Assembly: GCA_037039685.1 (NCBI GenBank)
Contig: JAWNGF010000004.1
Span: 1,116,001 to 1,180,000 of the forward strand
Source of the DNA: Ceratobasidium sp. AG-K
Lineage: Eukaryota; Basidiomycota; Agaricomycetes; Cantharellales; Ceratobasidiaceae
Direction of reading: 5' to 3'
Length of the DNA stretch: 64,000 nt
Shown: positions 58,174-64,000 of the stretch, piece by piece
Numbering within the stretch: the stretch's first letter is position 1
Layout of the letters: each line of letters begins with the position of its first letter
Made by a program: the position numbers and the translations under genes
Notes under the pieces: model-generated
What the model saw: the letters and a program-made list of their open reading frames with translations, nothing else
Told to the model about the DNA's origin: nothing
Databases searched by the model: none

Positions 58174-59604
58174 TTAGTGGCCATAACTTTGTGGTGGATA
58201 CCCATGTCCTCCTCCTCCGTTATAATACTGTCCACCGCTTACACCACCAACCAAGCTCGCTGGGTGTCCCTGATATGTCGATCCGGGTGGTCCATAAGCG
58301 CTCTTGGAATCTTCCACACCATAGTCATTGTCTTGAGCGAGGAGCGGATCTTTGATTTCCCAGACCGACTGCTTCGAGCCAACCGAGAACTCGAGGTCCT
58401 CTTTGGTAATACTATCCCAGTATTTGTAGACCATCATGACGGAAAGAAGCATGCAGCTGGAGTGCAGGGCCAGGTCAATATAAATATCACGCGGACGAGC
58501 AATGACGTACAGAGTGTGGAAGAACAGCCCATCAATATAGTGTTGAATAGCGTCACAGATGGTAACGCTGAACGCAAAGAGCAAGATTTGGGCAATCGCG
58601 AAGAATGCGGCACCGAAAATCTGTGTTCGTTGATGCTTAGCAACAAAACTCGGGCATCCCGGGAGCATGGGGGTTTCTTACAATATCACCAATCGGCCAT
58701 CGGTCATCCAGCGTGCGCAACACGAGTACGAGCTGCAGGACAACGTAGACAAGGACACAAAGGATGGGCCACAGCAGGTAGATGATGTAAAGCCCAATTG
58801 GCTTGGCATAGCTAAATCCAGCAAATCCTGCCCACCGGGAGTTAGCTACGGCAACGTGAAGTGATTATGTAGCGTACTAACCTTTAAAGGTTGCTATTGA
58901 GACGAAGAATGACAAGCCGAAGAAGATAAGACACGCGGCCCGTAATCCCTGCATTGCATCTGATATCAACGGGCATGTTGTAGGGAGAAACAGGAGGAAT
59001 AGCACGAACCCAGAGTGAGGTAGGGGTTCCGTCTTCGGCGAATTGGAAACCGACGAACCCGTTGATGAGGAGGCAGGCGTAGGTGGCAGTAACAAGTCCG
59101 GAGTAGATGGCAGCAAACCACTGGAAGATCGTGTGTCAATGATAAGCGAGCAAAACGCGTTGATTGCACGTACGGGATAGACGTTGCTAGATGTCGGGAT
59201 GATAGCAGAGTCGAGGAAAAACGCTAGTAGTTCGATGATCATGTACATATAGAAGAAGTGTACAATCTCCTTGCGACCTAGATGGGGAATCAACTTGGCG
59301 CGCTTTCCGGGATAACGCGGGAACTAACCAACAGCGGTGTATTTACTCCTTATGTGGTAGATCATAATTGTGGTCATGACCAGCGCGACGAAGTGAACAA
59401 AGCACGTCGCTGCGAGCCCGGGGTCAGTGGAAAGTGGCGGGAAAGCGTTCAACACTCACCTGGTTGGAAGATAAGTGTGTTGTTGATTTCAACATTGCGA
59501 CTGTAGCACGTCGGCTCGATCCCCTGTTGTTCTCCTACCAGCGGGCATATCACCAGACTCGCTGTTGAGCAGATATCGTCAAAGGAGCCAAATTTGAACC
59601 CCAT
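58174..59604 (-). CDS. chs7: Chitin synthase export chaperone Chs7-like
   Basis: Role: ER membrane protein needed for chitin synthase (Chs3 class) to leave the ER. ATG 59604 starts [20 protein letters not shown]. Exon 1 is 59604-59460; more exons follow to the stop at 58174. Motifs across exons: [93 protein letters not shown] and [20 protein letters not shown]. Six or seven membrane helices are visible. After KDPLL the tail is Gly/Tyr/Pro-rich ([19 protein letters not shown]), a cytosolic extension. It appears intact. Confidence 0.92.
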
Positions 59605-59863
59605 GGCGAGGGAGAAAAAATTCGATTGGAGGGTGGTGGTGCTGTGGAACCTAGGACGCGATCCTCGGTTGACAAGTTGTTACAGGTTTTACAGCAGAGG
59701 GAGGGAGCGTCGGTTATCAAATGTTGGGGGAGTGAAGAGGAGACGGCGGTGTGACATATGGACCCGAAGCTGAACCCTGCGACAAGCGCCGGGCCGCCTT
59801 GGCCTTTTGGCAGTGCAATCTTCCATTCTGGGCCCACGATTAATCTTTAATGGTTACACAAGT

Positions 59864-62010
59864 CTAGTTACTATCCTCCCGATGCCAAACCCATCCCTCA
59901 TGTGCCCAAAATGGCATCTCGGTTTCGAACGACCATTGGGAAGTTGTGTACCTGAATTTCCATGAGCGCTGCTCCGCAGCCAACACAAGAAACTCACCGC
60001 AGCGCATGCAAAAATATATAAAGCGAATCAGGCTTTGGATCCGGCCTTAGCGGAAGGTAACACTCTGTGCAGTATAGAGAGCCATCATCCGCCACCGCGA
60101 CCTCGTCAGGTAATTTATCCTCCGACAATGGTTGCTCCTCTGCGTACGACGTCATTTCCTTGACCCGCTCAGGGTTTGGACCTCCGTCCTTTCCCCCGCT
60201 CTGACGGTCCCGGTCCCACTCGCGCTCAACAACAGGATTCAATGCCTTTTTCGCCCGGAAAATTACGTCTCTCCACCGTCCCCAGTCTTCGCTCTCATCC
60301 TTTTCGTTCCTGAGGCGGGTAATAATTCCGACCGCTTCGGCAGACAACGGAACCGGGGAGGACATCCCGATGTCCGTTCCTGTCTCTCGTGGAAGAGGCG
60401 TTCCACCACCAGGTGCAGGCGTCCTACTCGCCGGTGTCGCCAGCGGCGTTCCATCAGCTGCATTATCCTTGATGGATACACCAGCCAATGCAGCCGTAGC
60501 CCCATCTACGTCGCCGCGTAAGCTAGAGTTTTCGGGTAATACCTCTGGTAGCTTGTAAATGCTATCGGTAGGAGGCTTTGGCGGCTCTCGTTCGTCCGAG
60601 GGATCTATCGAAACACCTCCTTTGCCGTTCTTGGGACCCTGTAGATCGTATGAACGTGGGGTGGCTAGGACGAGTGCGACAAACGTACCCAGACACGTGC
60701 GTTCTGGTACACTGGGTCATTCGCAATTGGGTATCCAATAAACTGTAAATGAACTCGAATTTGGTGGGCTATATTGGAAACGTGAGTCTTCTCGAGGTGT
60801 GTATATGCGAATCTGGGTACGCACAGCGGCCAGTTAGTGGTTGACCTGGTCCGAGGGGGTTCAGTCTCGCAGAGTGCAGCCGCAAGGTGAGCATACCTAC
60901 AATGCAAGACACTCGTGTTGGATACGGGATCGTAGAACAAGCGATTAAAGATGGTCTTGGCATACTATCGTATCGTGAGTACGATGTCGCATACCGCGAG
61001 TGTATGCATACCTTGCCCTCTGGATGCACAATATTCATTCCCATCTGCCTGTCCACGCATAGCAATGGTTGATCAACTACAACTTGTTCCCTGAGAGCTA
61101 TGTTAGCATCTTTCGCATGCAAAATTCCACGCTAAACTCACGCAGGAAACTCTCCCAAACACCTCGCAATATACTCTTTCCTCACAATACCCGCTATAAA
61201 CTCGTTACACAGTAGCCTTGCTCGCTCTGCAGTAAGAGCAATGATCATACACCCAGATGTGAGTCGGTCGAGTCTATTCACAGCTAGCCTTTCAGTCCAG
61301 TAGATAGTTAGGGAAGAGCATAGACAGGTTGCTCACTGTATGGTATAGGGATCCCAAACTCGCGCTTAAGAATTTCGACGAGACTGTTTTTGAAGTAGCG
61401 ACCTGTAGCATGGACCGGCTTTACCACAGGTTAACTTTTGTTCGTTAGAGATTGGATATGGCTCACAATGCTTCCAGGTTTATCTATTACGATAAACCCA
61501 TGCTCATCGTCTCGATGGAGAATCTTGACAGGCGTCGATGTTACGGGAATCTCGTGCCTATGAACCATATTTCTATGCCAAAGTTGGATAAATTGATGGT
61601 ACGGAAATTAAAAGAGGATGTGACCTACTCGATTCGATCACCATTTTTTATAATTGTCCCAGGCTTGGCTATCACACCATTCACGGTTACAACCCCTGAT
61701 TCAAGGGCATACCTCTATCGATGATTATATAGCGATAAGTCATTTCATTCCGATGTCGCATGAATGGATAACTCACATAATACTCGATACTCCGATCCCT
61801 GAATTCAGTTGATACGAGCTCTAATATTTCTCGGCCCCACCACCTCTGCTTCGCCATCGTACGATACGGATGCCAATACATAGGCACGCGTTTGAGCCCA
61901 GGTGTAAAATGCTCCGATCCCGGCTTTCTTGAAGTCTTGTCGAGCAGCGGGGTTAAATCGGTCGGCGCGAGAGGCGTAGGCGGGTGAGCGTCTTCAGGGG
62001 ATTCGGGCAT
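59864..62010 (-). CDS. RluA-type pseudouridine synthase (Pus9/Rib2-like)
   Basis: Role: makes pseudouridine in tRNA (position 32 in Pus8/Pus9 enzymes). Start chosen at ATG 62010 ([11 protein letters not shown]); upstream Met codons at 62121-62130 are also open. Exon 1: 62010-61777. Exon 2 starts at 61714. An S4-like RNA-binding segment reads [20 protein letters not shown]. Then come HRHEIPVT, the catalytic loop [10 protein letters not shown] with the Asp nucleophile, and a core ending [21 protein letters not shown] Pro/Thr-rich linker leads to a C-terminal [12 protein letters not shown] segment. The last intron, after HALR, gives a final exon [20 protein letters not shown] and the stop at 59864. 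No deaminase domain was seen. Confidence 0.88.
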
Positions 62011-63053
62011 GGCTAGGCGGGGGTGAGGGTTAAAGTAAAAGTGGAGATTTCTGGTATTATTGGTGTGAAGCTGGACGTTGATAGATTGAAATGATCGAAT
62101 TGAGAAAGCACGGAGAGTCATGTGATCCAACGACTATCGTCACGTGCCAAACACAAGTTGAATTTACAGTGTAAATTTACTACCAAGTAATTTAGCTCAT
62201 GCTCTTTGTAACCAAGTGCGGGTTATTTTGGGGCGACCCAATATTCAACCAATGTAGGTCTAACGGTGGTATAATCTTAAAGGTAAATTGAACTTGAATA
62301 AGAAGTTAATGGTCGATCTGTGCCTTTTATTTCCCGAACTTCAGGCTCAAAGCTTCGGCGAGTATACCGTAGAGTGACCTAGGGCGACCAACGATTTAGT
62401 GAAGATAAGTTGTGCGTTATAGTACAATGGCGACCTCCATGCACTAATCCCATGACATTCATCTCATGGGCACCGGCGATGGTAACACCAAGCAAATCGC
62501 AGCGCATGGGGTAAATATGTGCACATGTTCGATGCACCGCGAGCCTACTTGATACTTAAGAGGGCATTCGAGTAAAGGATAGAAGGTACTATAAACCACC
62601 CAGTCTACGCCTTTAAATTTAAGTTGTGCTAGCTACCTGTTCGATACTTGGATGTATGCGTCCTAGTAATGTGTATCTTGCTTGGCTCTGGTTCAAGGCT
62701 GTGCGTTACGTTTTAGTGATATCTTGGAACAAATGGAAAGGACCTGAATGCTTGGGTTTGCACAAGCTCCCGTAGAGCATCCAACTCGGGCCCCTGTCGC
62801 AAAGTGGCCCCCACATCTAATGTAATGCCCTCGGTACACCGCCTGAACTTTGGTTCAATCGAGAATCCCCCCATTTGATATCCACAAAGAAATCAATCAT
62901 TCGGGAATGTGCATACAACGGACGATCAGAGCAGCTCTCAAAGCTTATGCGTACGCTGGACGAGCCAAGTTAAGAAAAAGGTAAAACGAGAGCGCGGGAT
63001 CCTGATACAGAGTTAAATCGAAAAAGAGATCGATCGAGTGGATTTGTGTCCGT
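62011..63053. other. Intergenic
   Basis: About 1 kb between the pseudouridine synthase start and the end of the SH3 gene, AT-rich around 62160-62320. No open frame or RNA gene was recognised. Confidence 0.5.
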
Positions 63054-64000
63054 TTAAAAGAGGGTAACAAAGTTGCTGGGGAAGATTGTACGACCGGGCA
63101 CGCGGCGTGTATCGTCCAGGAGGACACCGTGCCACCAGCCGTCTTCGGGTGTGGCCGTGACGGCGATAATATCCCCTTCTTGGAAGTCGAATTCTTCGTC
63201 AATGCTCGCTGTGTAGTTGTACATGGCTTTGACTGTTGAGCGATTCAATCAGTAATTTTGATATAAATGCACAAGCGAGAACTAACCGTAGAACAGCACC
63301 CCACTTCCGTCATCCAGATACTGTCCGGTCGGCGGGCCACCCTGAACATTCCCATTCGCTTGCTGGGGAGGAAGCGGAGATGGAGTTCTCGTCATTTGCA
63401 GCTGTTGTTGCTGAGGAGGGTTGGGGCTAGCCTGGCGCTGTTGCTGCTGTTGCTGTTGCTGCTGAGGCGGTTGCCCATACCCAGGCTGTCCATACGCCTG
63501 TGGCTGCTGGGGTTGCTGTTGCTGTTGCTGAGGGTAGTATCCTCCTGGAGAATATGGCGGCTGCTGAGGCTGATTGTTCGGGTACTGCTGGTACATCGAG
63601 TGTTGCTGCTGAGGCGGCATACCGTGTTGCTGTTGTGGGGGCATGCTATGTTGTTGCTGGGGCGGCATACCGTGCTGCTGCGGGGGAATAGGCGAGTGCG
63701 TCTGGGGCGGCTGTTGGGGTGGCGGCGCCTGTCCATAAGCTGCGGGAGGGGCGGGCGAAGCCGTACCGCCATACATGCCTGGCCCTGGGGTCGGCGCACC
63801 ATAGCCTGGTTGGCCGTAGTACTGGTGAGGCATCTGTTGTTGCTGGGGGTGCATCTGCTGGGGTGGCATCTGTTGAGGCGGCATTTGCTGTTGCTGGGGC
63901 ATCTGCGGCTGAGGCGTCCCTCCCTGTTGTGCATATGCCTGTCGATACGCCTCGGCCATCGAATCCTGGGCGACATGCCCGCTCGCATCCAACGCGATAC
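63054..64000 (-). CDS. Gln/Pro-rich SH3-domain protein, C-terminal part (runs off the window)
   Basis: Exon 63287-64000+ encodes a long Gln/Pro/Tyr/Gly-rich stretch (PPQQQHGMPPQQQHSM-type repeats) ending GQYLDDGSGVLFY. A 54-bp intron (63286-63233, GTTAGT...CAG, phase 1) leads to the last exon 63232-63054 with the SH3 domain: VKAMYNYTASIDEEFDFQEG, then GDIIAVT, EDGWWHGVLLDD and the closing FPSNFVTLF. SH3 domains bind Pro-rich ligands; fungal proteins of this kind act in actin or endocytic complexes. The N-terminus is beyond the end of the window, so the family cannot be fixed. Confidence 0.85.

Noticed and set aside
62640..62760. Possible tRNA B-box-like sequence (ctggttcaaggc)
   Set aside because: No matching A-box or acceptor-stem pairing was found at the right spacing.
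63500..63691. Ala/Val-rich ORF on +
   Set aside because: Antisense of the Gln-rich repeats of the SH3 protein.

Overview
The window is nuclear DNA of a filamentous basidiomycete. The host genes carry many short (about 45-70 bp) GT-AG introns, and the set is fungal: a secreted GH5 exo-glucanase, the chitin synthase chaperone Chs7, a Pho80-like cyclin, cohesin SMC3, subtilisin-like proteases and a CHAT-domain gene. CHAT/TPR genes, F-box/propeller families and S8 protease families together point to an Agaricomycete of the Rhizoctonia/Ceratobasidium type. That genus assignment is inference.

Layout. 1-1080: no recognisable gene. 1.1-3.5 kb: a small hypothetical nuclear protein (-), divergent from an XLF/Cernunnos-like NHEJ factor (+). 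4.0-5.7 kb: secreted glucan 1,3-beta-glucosidase (+) with an 8-nt micro-exon. 6.1-20.5 kb: two F-box/propeller paralogues (6061-8045 - and 16588-18495 +) and two S8 protease paralogues (12950-14919 - and 18718-20537 -), which look like a duplicated module, with a Pho80-like cyclin (10971-12243 -) between them. 21.1-25.7 kb: SMC3 (-).

25.9-57.9 kb: a CHAT-domain pseudogene split by a 29-kb nest of Ty3-type LTR retrotransposons. I resolved the nest from LTR ends and target-site duplications (TSDs). Outermost is element F (27746-56995, TSD ACTGG/ACCGG). Inside F is element D (from 29958, truncated, with an inverted LTR at its far end). Element A (30381-51719, TSD CTTAG) sits inside the left LTR of D. 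Two elements sit inside A: element B (43666-50892, TSD GGGAG) in A gag, and element C (32234-39111, opposite strand, TSD GGGAG) in A pol. A solo LTR of the C family (53470-53884, TSD GGCTG) sits in D gag. A and B belong to one chromovirus family with an extra, conserved third ORF after pol. Nearly all LTR-LTR differences and most nonsense codons look like CpG transitions, often TCGA to TTGA, which suggests methylation- or RIP-like decay. Two catalytic aspartates (protease in B, RT in D) appear to have been lost the same way.

58.2-64.0 kb: chitin synthase export chaperone Chs7 (-), an RluA-type tRNA pseudouridine synthase of the Pus9/Rib2 kind (-), and the C-terminal part of a Gln/Pro-rich SH3 protein (-) that runs off the end. 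No rRNA, tRNA or CRISPR feature was recognised. Exon boundaries were read by eye from splice consensus and phase. Those given as exact were checked for frame; the others are approximate.
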